From positions 8,625,133-8,689,132 of the forward strand of contig OU342804.1 of assembly GCA_910591455.2 (NCBI GenBank): a stretch of DNA of 64,000 nt. Direction: 5' to 3'. Under the pieces are notes generated by a model. The model did not search any database, was not told the DNA's origin, and worked only from the letters and a program-made list of their open reading frames with translations. Shown here piece after piece: positions 12,221 through 24,878 of the stretch. This stretch comes from Pholis gunnellus (Eukaryota > Chordata > Actinopteri > Perciformes > Pholidae). Each line of letters starts with the position of its first letter. Position 1 is the first letter of the stretch. A program made the translations under genes and the position numbers.

Positions 12221-13304
12221 CTGGAAGACAAAGAGTAAGCCATGGTAAATCAATGCTTACATGTCATTTGTTACACAATGTTCCTCTACATTTGTATGTA
12301 CTGTACGAGAGGATGCGATGATGGACTCGATGAAAGCTCAGTAGAACAGAACGGGAAGCGGTTTGCTCGATCCTGTATTTCTTAAGCTGCCTAAGGAAGT
12401 TTCAATTGTAATCCCTAAATGATGAAAAATGGCAAAATCATTTATCCGTGTTTAACAGTTGAGAACTGCATTAGTGTTGCATTCAAACAATATCATGGCG
12501 CGGTGGGACATGAATACACGGTTATTTGATACACAACCCTGTGTCCTGTCTCATCCACACTCATTTGCTTGCCAAATACATTGCGGTTGAATCCTAATTC
12601 CTGCCTGGATTCTGTTCTCTGGCAAAGGATATAAGGTTATTTAGAGCTGAAGTGTTGGGCAAAGCACATGTATTACAGTACAAGATGTACCATTTACTAA
12701 CTCTGTGGCAGACAAGTTGGACATTTACTTTTAATTACATTTTCATTTTACATGTCCCCACGTTATTATGGAGCCCAGCAGGTGTCAGGTGTATTTGTAA
12801 TAGTGTGTATTGTGCATAAATGAATACTTCATCTCTCAAGTCATGCCCTCAAATTAATTGCATTCTATAATTTATAGAAACTGAAATGAAATGTTGTTTT
12901 GGTCAGTTAGGGAGGAGCACCCAGAGTGTTTCAGTACAGTTTCTTTAATTGACCCAATCAGTTTCCACAAATTAATAGTGTACACTTCCTTCTTCGCAAA
13001 CATAGTGTAGTTACAGAACATTGTGATGAAAGATGGTCTATTCTTAGAAGATATGTATGTTAATCTGTTTCATATACATGGCGTCTTCAGCTTTCAAAGT
13101 CTGTAAGCCAACTACTTGTTGTCCAAACGGTCTTATTACGAATTATTTTAACAAAAAAAATGTAAACTATATTTAACTTTCGTAAATATAAGAGCGAGCT
13201 ATGTTCAAAAGATCAAGGATCATTTTGTTCTCAGTCTACAATAACATGTTGGGATTTGCTGGAAATTCCGAGCTTCCCAAAGCACCTACATGCACCTCAA
13301 CTCG

Positions 13305-13306
<2 letters not shown>

Positions 13307-13337
<31 letters not shown>

Positions 13338-13404
13338 GCCGGCTATAAACGAAGGGGAAACGAAGCAGTCAAACATCACAGTTTGCAGTCAAACATCACA
13401 GTTT
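13307..13404. repeat. (AC)n microsatellite next to a 20-bp tandem duplication
   Basis: An AC run at 13307-13336 is followed by two adjacent copies of GCAGTCAAACATCACAGTTT at 13365-13384 and 13385-13404, with the start of a third. Confidence 0.9.
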
Positions 13405-15091
13405 GCAGTCACGCCAATACAAATCTATGTCATTGCAAACAAGGCATATGCTATGTTTGCCAAAACCAGCAGATTTGAGTTACTTGCCGATCTACAGTGA
13501 AGTTGGGGCTACTGGGAAGTCCCAGTGGACCTTACGAAGGAGTCAGCAGCCATCTTATTACATTTAGCCTGACTTGCACTGCAGGGAGCCCTGTGGCTGT
13601 TCGTGGCCACCTGGTGGCTGTCTCGAAACACTCACACCAACAAACGTGGACAAATGTGTGGAAATCTCATACAGTAGAGCACTGTGGGCCCTGGCATTAC
13701 CAATGTGTCTGCCTGTAAAGCATGGAGCTCTTCAGTCATATATGAATATAGATCAATATTACAATTTAAATGTTTGTGTTGAGATTTGTGTCATTTGTAG
13801 CATGGCTTTATGGAAATAATGTGTTTCAAAGTAAAAGTCCCAGTACACAGTCAATATGTAAACAGTAAACATGGCGATCGCCTGAGTTTTAGTAAAGAGT
13901 AGTGGTAGACATTCGGTCGCATCCTTAGCCATTGCTTTATGCTATAATGGTGATGCTGTCTGTTAAATGTAGGTGAGAATCAAATTCTTACTTTTCTTCT
14001 TTTTTTGCATTTCCATTTACTCTGCAATAGTAATAGAAATAGGTTTACTTACAATGGTTTTATATTCCTTAACTTCTTACCTTTCAAAAGGAACCAGACA
14101 TTTCCATATATGGTTTAGCTACACATACTGGCATCATAACAGCCTATATATTCCAGTTTTATTATCCAAGGAAACATCTATTCAGCTCCTTTCTCACATT
14201 GCTTCTCGAACCAAAAGAACGAACATGAATAGACGGCATTTAGTTTTCCATATCAGGAAACAGGGTGCCAAAAGTCTGTCCCTACCTTTTATCAAGCCAT
14301 GACATTTACCTCTCTTTATCCTTTACTAAATGTTAAGAGAAAAAAAAACAAAGTCCCTTCGACAGTTAGCTCTGCTCTCCCCTGCCAGCACCTGCTGCCT
14401 ACTGACATTGATCACACCCACACGACACTGACAGCAGGCCACTAGCGTAGCATGAACAAAGGCCCTAGAAAAACTAAAACTACATTTAAATTCATGATTT
14501 TTTTTATTTTGTTCCACTCAAACCATGCTTTCACACATTGAGCAACGCGGTCAACTAGTCAGTATGTCTTCTACACAGTTGAGTGAGATGGAAAACTGTT
14601 TAATCCACAGGTTTAAAAAGATTGATTTTCACACCACTCTCTGTACTCGCCAATACAGTATGTTTAGGTTTTACTGCACAGTATTACCACCAGGTAATTC
14701 AAAGAGTTAATCCTCTGCATGGCAACCATTTTAGGACACAACAGACTCGGCTCAACATCTTCAGTCTTTGCTCAACTATCATGTTTCTAAGCTGTACTTT
14801 GAGCTTAATGCTAACATAGCATGTTAAAATACTTGACTTGTAGTCAAAACCTGACCGGGCCATCAACCTGTTGTTTTCTATACGTAAGCCCACTCACGAG
14901 TGGTGGTGAAACACATATCATCGGTCCATGCGCCGCACATATTCACATTTGAATCCCCAGATTGTCACATATAGCTTCTGCACTTTGACTACTTCTGTCT
15001 GTTTCGTTTTGGAATAGAGTGACATACTGTCTGCTCATACAACAGTCCGTATGACATCTTGTGAAAAAGGTTATCCCTAGGTAGACTTTGT

Positions 15092-15118
15092 GCGTGTGTG
15101 TGTGTGTGTGTGTGTGTG
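15092..15118. repeat. (GT)n microsatellite
   Basis: Short uninterrupted GT run in the 10.1-kb intron. Confidence 0.9.
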
Positions 15119-18100
15119 CGCAGTACATTGCTTTTAGTAGGTTTAGCTACGAACAGTGTATGAGAACAGCCTGACCAGAGCCTTTCTAAATTGTATGACG
15201 TGTGGCTCACTTCGTCTGAAAAGTTAAATAAAGAAAAAAACAATCATCTTTTTATTCAGTATTTTTTTTTTTTTTTTGCTGCCTCTAATGAATCCCATTT
15301 CTCGTAAGCCCAAGAACACCGGGGGATAAACGTCAGGGCTCGACATAATAGCCGAGTCCATGGACCAGCCGAGGGTATATGTGCTTAGTTTAGACATGCT
15401 CGTAATAACAGCAATCCAGAGAGGACTGAAGGGAGTATAAGAGTTTACAGCTAAGAAGCTGGAACTTTAGAAGAAAGTGTTAGGTGAATTTTATAGATAT
15501 GGATGAAACCAGTGGATAGTGAACCGCAGTTATGAAAGGAAATACCAAAGCAGCAAAAAATACATGATTTGCAATGCCAGAAGGTAACATAACAATGTTT
15601 AGAGCCTCTGGCCCAAAGTTGCTCAAACAGCGAACACCATGCAACATGCATTTTTGTTTCCTCCAGTGGGGAATGATACCCGGCAGGCAGACCTATAGTC
15701 TGGGGGGGGGGACGTGAGACTTGGTCGATGCTGTGGCCACACCGGCAACAACAATGCACTGTGACAGCGCTGAACACACACTAATTGGTATCAAGTTTGC
15801 TGCATACAGAGAGAGAGAGGAGAACAGCTCAGCCAAGAAGTTATTGCGCCGGCGACAGACTATTTGCATACACTAAATGAAATCCCCATCAGCCAGTCAG
15901 ACATACTGTACCTCCGCTGGTGAAGGATTAACGCTCTTCATGCTACATTCACCACACTAAACGACAAGCTGCTGCTCGCAGATGGAGCGTACTCTTACAC
16001 GTAGGCCGTGAAAGACAGTCTTACAACCGAACATAAAAAGGCCTTCGGAGAAACCAGCTGAGCACATCCAACCGCATGAAAAACTTACACTCACACCTGT
16101 GCTGGTACAAATGAAAGCACTAATCCCGCAGTGCATGTACATGACAACACAAATTCTCACAGACGCGCACATACACACACACACACGGACGCACACAACA
16201 AATAAATCCCTCTGACAGATGTTGGTAATTAGGAGGCATCGGAAAGCTCAGTATTTGAGTATTTAAATCATATATCTTTGGTATGTCTCCAGGCAGCCCA
16301 TATGGAAAGGTCATGTACATCACAGCGAGGGAGAGAAAATGATGCACGCACGCTGTCGTTCAGGGAGACAGCGAGTGTTTATTGTGTATTATCCTCGTCT
16401 CTATGCACAATCTGTTTATTCAAGCCACCTGTCTCTCCCTAAAGCATTGGGCATAGTAAATGTGTTTTGAGACGCAGCCCATGCAGCTCTCAGTCAAAGC
16501 CGTAAAGAAAGAAATAGAGGACTGCTCCTTGCAGCTGCTCTGATCCTCGTCGCAACAATATGCAGGGCAATGGAATGCAATATGCTACAATGTAATTCAA
16601 TGTTTTGCATCGCGGTATAGCAAAAATAGAACAAGATGAAATCCAACACGAGGAAACAATACGTAACCTAAAAGAACAGCGAATTGTGTCGACTTCAATG
16701 TCACAAGATATATGTCACTGAAATATTACATGTAATGTAACACAAGGTATTGTAAGAATCTTAATGTTACATTGTTAAAAAAAATGCATGTAATTCTAGT
16801 ACAGCATAATGTTGAAAAACAAACAAGTATGCAAATAGTATCAGGCAAATAAGGACTTCATTTTTTTTATTTTTAAAGCTTTGATTAGTTTTGCATACAT
16901 ACTGTTTTATGCTCCTTTTTTTGTTACACCTAAAAGTGTTTTAACTGACATGCTAGTTTGTGTTAGCTTACCAAAAAACACGTCACAGCACAGTAAATGT
17001 CACAATGCTCTTAATGCACCAGTGTTTTTGTGGACGTTGCTCTATAAATAATACAGAAAAGATACCTGGATTCCATTTTTGTGGCCTGTGTAGCGAGTAA
17101 CTGAGCAGAATAAGATGACTTTAGCAATTGAACAAGCTAATCAGGGGAGCTCGCAAGCAAGCAGCTAGCTAGTTGTAGGCAGTGGAATCGATAGAAAAAT
17201 GACACATGAGCCTTGGGTATGCTTTCCATATTCTAAGACAATCTGGAATCCACAACAGCAATCATTATTGCACATTTAAATATGTAATAACTTTGCCACA
17301 TGTTGGGAAATAGCCGAAACGGACTGTATGGTCATGTGTAATGCATCTGTACGAACATACACTTGTAGGTATATCCCTCTCATGCCCAACTTGGGAGAGT
17401 GCAGATAAAAAAAAAACTCTTTTAAGAGTCATGCGTCACCCAGCAGGACACCCCTTAGAGTAGCACAGCCAGTTGCTCCATGTGCCAAACATGAATTAGT
17501 ACCTGCATTACAACAAAGTGCTCTGGCCATTTGAAAAACAAAGCACATTCTTTAGCCCCTTTCACAGGGCACACATACACCACAAATGAATAATTCGAGT
17601 TTGCTTAGTTTGCTGTTGCGGCAAAACACAGGATATCAACAGATTTACAGACCATTTTAAGAAAAATAGCAGGTGAAAGTGATTCTTTTTGGCTGTTGAA
17701 TTGCATCTGAAAGTTTAACTAAAATCTGTGCATACATTTTTGAGATGCTCCTAGAACAGAAAAGCCCCCCCCACAAAGAAACAAAACAAGTATTTATACA
17801 TAAATGCTTATATACACAGACAAAGAGATGGTCTGTTTTCTCAAAACATTATCCTCTTCTTTCTGCCCACTAATTCTCGTCCCTAGCGCTTTCTGCTGTT
17901 TCCTTCATGGATGTCTCTTGCTCTTGGCCGACGTGCAGCCGTTGATGTAGTTAACTGACTGCCACTGCTGCTCTCGCCTTTGATCTGGCTCTCTTATTAC
18001 AAAAATGCTTCTTTCTGTTTGGTTGACTCATGAGAGGGTGTTGGAGGGATATTGTGGAGGAGGAAAATAAAATCCTGTTAAACTCTCATTCGTACTTATT

Positions 18101-21071
18101 TCCCCTGCTGGCTTCCAGCCTAATACTGCAAAGTTGGGGGGGGGACTAAAAGTATGCTGTCACAGCTACATGCACTTGTCTGGTTAAGCGGAGTGACACA
18201 CATACATAACACACACATTTACACATTATGACACACACTTGTATTTATGCTGTACTGTAAATTCTAGAACAGCAATGGCATTAATGTGCAAATAGGTTCT
18301 TTAACTAAACACATTGTATGAATCATATCTTTTGAAGTCATGAATATGTATGAGCAGAAACAAGTTATTATCCAACCACACTTGTGACTGATCTGATTGA
18401 TGTCCCCGCATGCGTCATTTGCTGCAGATACGAGTGTGTGTAGATATATTTATGGGATGATCTTTTAAATTATTCTGACTGCATGAGTTTTTGTTTATAG
18501 AAAAATGTGTGTGCTACTTTTAGCCCAGTCATGTAAAAGTTGTGTGCATAAAAGATCAAATAGAAGGAGTCAAGAAATACAAAATGTTCCATCTCAATCA
18601 AACGTTGAAGCTTTTTTTTGGTGATATTTCAAATTTTTCAATCGATAAATGCCACGAAGTGCAATGGAAATAAGCTTAACAAATAAATCGTAATGTACAC
18701 GAAGCATTTAAACATCACTTGTCGCGGAAGAAGCTAAAGCTGGCCGCAGACGAAAACATCAGATATTATAGACCGATGAGGAGACGGTCTTCAAATGAAT
18801 ACATGAAACAACACGTTTTCGACATCTCGTTATGCCCTCTTAATCGGTAATGGTTTAATGGCACCCGACTGGAGAATTAGTGACACCAAGTGTTTATCTT
18901 GACCTACCAACTCCTTATATTTGCATATCTAGTAGTAGTGGATGGAAAAGAACATTTAATTACATTTTTCTGAAGCTGATTTTCAGTTAACATGTTTGCT
19001 AAATTTGGATGGAAACTTAATTGGCTTTTGCTACAACAAGGGGTCACCAGAAGTAAAACATTTTCAAATCCTCCACTTAAAGGCCTTATCACCTTTCTGA
19101 GCTTTCACCTCGGTGAGTTTCCCCTTTGGAAACCCTCTAGATAGAGAACTTAGTTTTATATTGTTGAAACTACTGCAGTTACAAAAAATGAGTCTGTGTT
19201 CCAGTGTACCTTCATTATTGTCAGAGATCAACACAGAACTGACTTGTGAAGACATCACCGACTCTGAGGGGCTGACAACCAACCAAATCACTTTATGCTA
19301 TCACACACCTACTTGACACTATCTTTGTCATGTTGCACGTTTTGTTGTTGTTTTCAACCTGTGAAACTGTTCTTCTGTTAACGATTTCTTTAGTTTTGTA
19401 TCATTAGTAATCCATCTTCTTAGATAAACACTGAAGGCTGACAAAAAGCTGCCTTCCAGTATAGTCTGACATATACGGTGTGTCTGTCCTCAGAATTGAG
19501 TTTGAGTGAGGGGCCATGTGCTGAAATCAAACTTTCCCCATAAAGTAAACGAATCAAAGTGAAACGCTGATGTTGCAGTTTGATTTAAGAGGTCAAGTGA
19601 AAGCAGAAATGTGTTTCACTCCATCAAGCGGTCCTCTTTGCTGCATCCATTACAGCTTTAAACAAGTGCATATAGGCAACGAGAAAAGTGCAGTCAGTAG
19701 AGTACAGATCACCGCCAGGTGTGTCTCCCTCTCCTCTCTCGAACATAGAAGAGTCCAAACTCACTCAATTGTCCCTAACGGCTCCCTCACAGTAAAGATG
19801 GCTGCGAAGATAACAGTAACGTGGACCAATGCATCTCACATCATGCCTATCTTTAGTGGATATCAGGTATGGAATTGATCTGCAGATGCTCCGGTTCAAA
19901 ATGAGACCAAATTAGTGAGTATCGGGCCGATGGGATCAGTTAGCATACGAGGTGAGCTGTGGAGAGACGGACAGAAGCAAATTAACGTGCACCCACGCAC
20001 GCACGGCCGAAAACTTTTGAAAATACAAATATAAGCAGTGCCTCGGATTTGTTGAGTGATAATGAGAGATTCTGAGCTGTGAAATCGTGCAGTTCAGGTA
20101 ATGTCAGTGCCAAGCATCAGAAAGCATCTGTACTTGTTACATTATTATTATTAGTAGCAAATTAACACAGTTGCATGCTAAACTATAATGGTTGCCATAA
20201 TGGTATTTTTAGGATACGAGCACAAGCAGGTTGTTTTAAACAATGCAGTGCATTTTCTGTAATTAGAAATAATGTTACAGTATGATAAACAGTATGAGCC
20301 ATATGATATTTAAACTTGCAAGAAGCTTAGCTGCTGCTGACTTGCTCAAATCTTCAAAACTGGAAATAAAATAAAACACCGCTCACTGCCACTTACTTTG
20401 TTTTATTCAACATTAATGATGCACCATCTTTAAGATATAGTAGATGTCCTCAGAAACAGAAGCTGTCAGCACTTTCTCTGCAGTTTGTATTTAGCTCTTT
20501 ACCTCCACACGTTAATATTGGGTTAGTTGCTTGTCTGTGCACACAAGACGGTTCAACAAAATGAAAACAAATACCGGATTTACAAGAGAAAATCTGTCAG
20601 GCAGTGTGAAAAAAACTAATTCACCCCCCCCCCCCATTTCTTTCTGATTAAATTAAATTTTAAATCACATTTTAGTGTGAAACATTCAGCGGAGCACAAT
20701 GTACGACATCACGTACTTCTGTTTTTATCGGACATTTCAGAGAATCAGAAATAAAATCGTCAGTAAAACCGATGCACCAGTGAAGACAAGAAGTGGAACC
20801 AATTCAAGATTAACAAAAGTGCCAAAATCAGATGAAACTGTCTAAACTAACTACACGGCTATTTAAAAAAAATAACACTTGACAAGTGCAAGAAGCGCAT
20901 GGGGTTGATTTCATCTCTTCACAGCCGCCCCAGAACTTTTATCTGACGAGAGCAGCAGAGCAGATATCGGGGTGTGGGAGTGAGAGCAGCAGCAAGAGTA
21001 AACTCAGCTGAAATATTGTTTTCAATTTTGCTCCAGAGCTGTTTCTCCCTTGTGAGATGCTGCAATACAAG

Positions 21072-21300
21072 CAGGGGTGGAAAGTAACTAATTACATGTA
21101 TTCAAGTACTGTACCATTCTCTGCTTCGTTATACTTTTACTGCACGACAATTCAGAGGCACATATCGTACTTTTAACTTCACTACATTTATGTTACAAAA
21201 TATAGCAGAATCAACCAATAAATGATGACATTAATGTATATCTAGAAGACCAGTGGTGGAAAGTAACAAAGTAGAGTTACGCAACCACTGAAGTTAATAA
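21072..21300 (+). mobile_element. hAT-like nonautonomous element fragments
   Basis: CAGGGGTGGAAAGTAACTAA at 21072, followed by TTCAAGTACTGTACC and CTTCACTACATTTATGTTAC, is a sequence I recognise from abundant fish DNA-transposon (hAT-like) elements. A second truncated start, CAGTGGTGGAAAGTAACAAA, lies at 21251. No transposase is present. Confidence 0.55.
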
Positions 21301-21302
21301 CA

Positions 21303-21730
21303 ATTGTGTGTGTGTTGCCTCGGGGCGATTGGTTGCCCCGTCGCTCAGAGGTCCCTGCGGCCGATCGACCCGGTCACGGCTGTTTTCTGTCCTGGCCCCA
21401 CAGTGGTGGAGTGAACTCCCCACTGACGTCAGGACAGCGGAGTCGCTGCCCATCTTTCGGCGCAGGCTGAAAACCCACCTCTTCAAGAAGTACTACCCCG
21501 AGCCTTCCTCTTAGCACTTATGGTACTCGCATTAGTTTGTTGCACTTATTGTATTCGTATTCGTTTGTTTCTGCACTGTACGTTTGCTCTGGTTTATGCT
21601 CTTAGATACTTGTTTAAAAAAGGAGATGCACTTATGACTTCTGGTGAGTTCTCTTGAATACCGATGTTGAATACACTTATTGTGAGTCGCTTTGGATAAA
21701 AGCATCTGCTAAATGACTGTAATGTAATGT
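21303..21730 (+). mobile_element. LINE 3' end (L2/Rex1-like), truncated
   Basis: The plus-strand frame 21308-21514 contains WSELPTDVRTAESLPIFRR and then LKTHLFKKYY, the C-terminal tail that follows the reverse transcriptase in L2/CR1/Rex1-type non-LTR elements (pattern W..LP..iR.a.sL..Fk..LKThLF). It is followed by a 3' tail with GAGTCGCTTTGGATAAAAGC and CTGCTAAATGACTGTAATGT, shared by many fish LINEs and SINEs. Only the extreme 3' end is present, as is usual for 5'-truncated insertions. It lies directly next to the hAT-like fragments. Confidence 0.75.
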
Positions 21731-22300
21731 GTGTATATATATATAATTCACACGGTACCCAGCAGTGTATAAAGTAACATTAGCCCCACATTCACCAACG
21801 GTTGTATTAAAATGATGTACAAATGAATGCATCAATAATTATGATCCCATGCTATCATACATCATATAGAAAGCAGAGGTGAGCTGGTTAATAATTGTTT
21901 TTACAGTTAGGTCTTACACCGTACTTTCTTGATCTATGCATCATCAACACTGTTTTAGTGTTTCTCTATTTACGTCTTGAACTCTGCTTCTCTGGCTTTG
22001 TGGGCACTTGGGAGAGGGGCGCATGGCACAAAATCTGGTTTTCACACTGCATGGTTCGCTCTCGAGCTGTGAAGGTGAGAAGACCTGATTAGCCTCGACT
22101 GTACGTCTGCTGGATGGCACGTTAGAGCACATGCACCCATGCGTTACATCATGGTCTGAACTCGTGTCGACACGCTGGATTTTCAAAGAGGAGGAATGAG
22201 ACAAAGAACGCCTTATCTAGTGATCACGTAGAAGAGCGATCACGAGGGGCTGGTATTGCAAGCAGCGATAAGGATGTGTTCAAGTCAACGGTATGCTCAC

Positions 22301-22441
22301 CGACGCAGGAGCTCCCCTCGAGCAGGTAGGAGCCATTGTCATGGAAACCACTCCTGCATTCACAGTGGTACCAGCCGGGCAGGTTGACACAGCGGGAGTG
22401 GTTGTGGCACTCAATCAGGCCCTCTGCACACTCGTCAATAT
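22301..22441 (-). CDS. nell1: nell1 exon: calcium-binding EGF module (alternatively spliced in human)
   Basis: A 141-nt exon (47 codons, phase 1 at both ends) with acceptor TTTGTGTCCTCAG and donor GTGAGC. It encodes a complete calcium-binding EGF module starting DIDECAEGLIECHNHSRC and ending EGSSCV. CVNLPGWYHC fits the Asp/Asn beta-hydroxylation pattern CxNxxxxYxC. NHS and NGS are potential N-glycosylation sequons. The core is nearly identical to human NELL1 as I remember it, which makes this one of the best conserved exons. By position it is the segment missing from the shorter human isoform (a 47-residue difference, about residues 549-595). The intron base run just before the acceptor is a (TG)n microsatellite rather than a pyrimidine tract, which could weaken exon definition. 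Confidence 0.96.
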
Positions 22442-22453
22442 CTGAGGACACAA

Positions 22454-22476
22454 ACACACACACACACACACACACA
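22454..22476 (-). promoter_or_regulatory. (UG)n tract at a 3' splice site
   Basis: In the nell1 sense strand the intron ends CTACTG(TG)n TTTGTGTCCTCAG, so an uninterrupted UG run ends about 12 nt from the splice junction and takes the place of the usual polypyrimidine tract. UG repeats bind TDP-43 and CELF proteins and, at CFTR exon 9, promote skipping. The role here is inference. Confidence 0.6.
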
Positions 22477-24802
22477 GTAGCATCAGTCAAAAATATTTTT
22501 CTAGCAACAAAACCTAAACCTGAATCTGCAGCTCATTTGGGTCTTTTTTTTTTTTTTTGCGTGATCTTGGATCTGTGCTGGTCACGACAGTGGAGGTTTG
22601 ATCCAATCAGAGCTGGTTCAGCGGCTGCCCACATTAGACAGCCGACATCTCTGCAGCCGCTCTGCCACGGCGGGGATCAAAGTCTTTTGGAAATCACACC
22701 ATTTGGCAGCAGAGCTATGCACGCTCTGCTCCTGCACGTCTCTATTTCTTCTCCTCGCTCGTTCTGCCGCTTCTTCTCGGGCCTTTGCTTTGTTTCTGCC
22801 GTGCGGCGTGCATACACATGCCCGGCCCAGAGGCTGTCTCGGGGGAGTACATCTCTCTCATTCAATATGTATGGTGTGGGCTCCGCTCCTCGTCCGCGGC
22901 ACTCTCACTTCTCGCGGTAAGACCCGACCCGTGCACACACCCTGATGGTTAAAGCGTGACCTTCAGTCACAACTTCAATCACCTAAATGCGAACCGTAGC
23001 AAACAAGGAAAGGTAGCTAGGGACTGCTCGTTACGTTTTATGTCTGTGTGTTTCTGTGTATAAGTGAGCGAGGGACAAAGTATCAATGTAGTCTCTCAAA
23101 GCAGTACAACCAAAGATACAAGTGAAGCGACATCTTCCTTATAAACAAATTTGAGTGTTTTACGCAGACAGCTGAAAACGTTGGAGAACTGCTTTTGAAT
23201 GTCTAATATTTCGCTCTTTGAATTGCCTTGATGGTGAAATATGCCACACTGCTATGGCAATAAGCTGGTAAAAAAAAAACACCACACTGCAGTTGTCCCC
23301 AGAACATGCTGTATTTCTATATATATAGATGACACAAGAGCCCTTTACATGTGGCATCAACAGAACTACAGTTTGTCCATCCATACAATAGAAAGACACA
23401 AACTGGCCTTCTGATCTTGTCCTATTAACATTTTGCTGTTGCTCCAGCCCTGTTGTAACAGAGTCACAGTTGATACCTTTGGCCCCTGTTTTAAGATCCC
23501 CCCCCCCCCCACACACACACAAACACACATTTATCTCTACACAGATAAAAGAGAGTAGTGTGTGTTGTGTTTGTGTCATTAGCCTGGTGTGCTGTTGTTA
23601 ATAAGACGTGACATCGGCCGGGAGGGCTGCCCTCTGTCAGCCTCTCGGGTCAGGGATCGGGTCAGAGCTACACCAAAAGATTCCTTCTCTGACATCCCGC
23701 TGAAACATGGCAAGATTAGAGGTGACTGGTGGCTGAGAGCAGCTAACCCTTCAACAAAAGAGCAGTGCTGCAGTGCGAGTGCATGAGAGTCTCTCTGGCC
23801 TCCACTCAAACACAGCCAACCGTGTCCATTGGAACATGTGACTAAACGCCAGACTGACAGTCTTCTGACAGTCTGTCCATTTTCTTTACTTTTACTTTCG
23901 TATTGGAGCTTTTTTCATATCTTAATTGTAATTTGTTTATGAAAGAAAAAAAGACTGTGGCACAAACCAAAACAATGATATAACATTTAAATATGGACAT
24001 TAAATCAAAATGAGTCCTTTGTAAAAGAAAGGAATAGAGACAAAACAAGTTAGACCAGTAAGAAAAAAAAGTGCCGCTTTGTTGTGATCAGATGTTTTGA
24101 ATTTACTTTGTAGCTGTTTGACTTTGAAAGTCTACAGTTTGCTTCAAATTTATATAAAAATAGAGTCTCAGAGAGGTAGGCAGAGAATAAAAACATGGAC
24201 AGCATCTCAAAATAAGAATCACAATGAGCAGAAAATGACACGCATGTCAAAATAATTATATTTATGTTATCTATGTCATATTATATGCGTTTGACATTTA
24301 TGATTGCAAAGCTGTCGGGGCTGTGTGCAAACACTCTTTATTTAATGCGGCAAAAGATCACAGCAGCCATTGGTTACTGCGGCGGCAACAACATGTATAT
24401 TGTTGTCGCTGTAACTATTCAAATGAGTTGCTGTCAACGCCTTGTGCAAAGTAGGATCATGGCACAATGATTCTATCAAAATAAAGATTTGTTTGTTAAT
24501 TTATCCATTCATTTTTAATTTGCCGGCATACAAACGTTCTACTTACACATGTTTTGAGACTCGCAATTCTGTACCTTCAGGATGGAGTCTCAAATAAAGA
24601 AGTTTCTTTTCCTCGTGCAGAGAGCTTTGTAAGGAAGGCAAGAAATAACGCTCAGTTGGAACATCTACGGTGCACAAACAGGCGTCAGTGCTGTCAGCCT
24701 TCCTAATAACAATAATTCTGCCCTGCGTCCTACATATCTGTCCATAATTCATGCAACGTGACTCATTCTGACTGAGATGTTTTTCACTGCTACACACTTT
24801 TT

Positions 24803-24878
24803 ACGACATACTATAATATGACTTTTTGTCATGACATTTAACAACATACTATACTATGACTTTTTATGGTAATATTAA
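24803..24878. repeat. Two tandem 38-bp units
   Basis: ACGACATACTATAATATGAC and ACAACATACTATACTATGAC begin two adjacent units, each followed by TTTTT. This resembles a small satellite-type repeat. Confidence 0.75.

Larger units (their letters stand above)
12221..22300 (-). other. nell1: nell1 intron (10.1 kb)
   Basis: Donor GTGAGC at 22300 downward, acceptor TTTGTCTTCCAG at 12221. It contains (CA)n at 13307-13336, a tandem 20-mer at 13365-13404, (GT)n at about 15092-15118, and a repeat cluster at 21072-21730 (hAT-like terminal sequences followed by a LINE 3' end). No gene is recognisable; the remaining sequence shows no clear structure. Confidence 0.85.

Noticed and set aside
21308..21514. 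Cellular gene for the 68-residue plus-strand frame
   Set aside because: The LPTDVRTAESLPIFRR/LKTHLF tail is the LINE C-terminus and is followed by the LINE 3' tail.
22336..22920. 194-residue plus-strand open frame
   Set aside because: It overlaps the nell1 EGF exon antisense and the CA repeat, and shows no recognisable domain.
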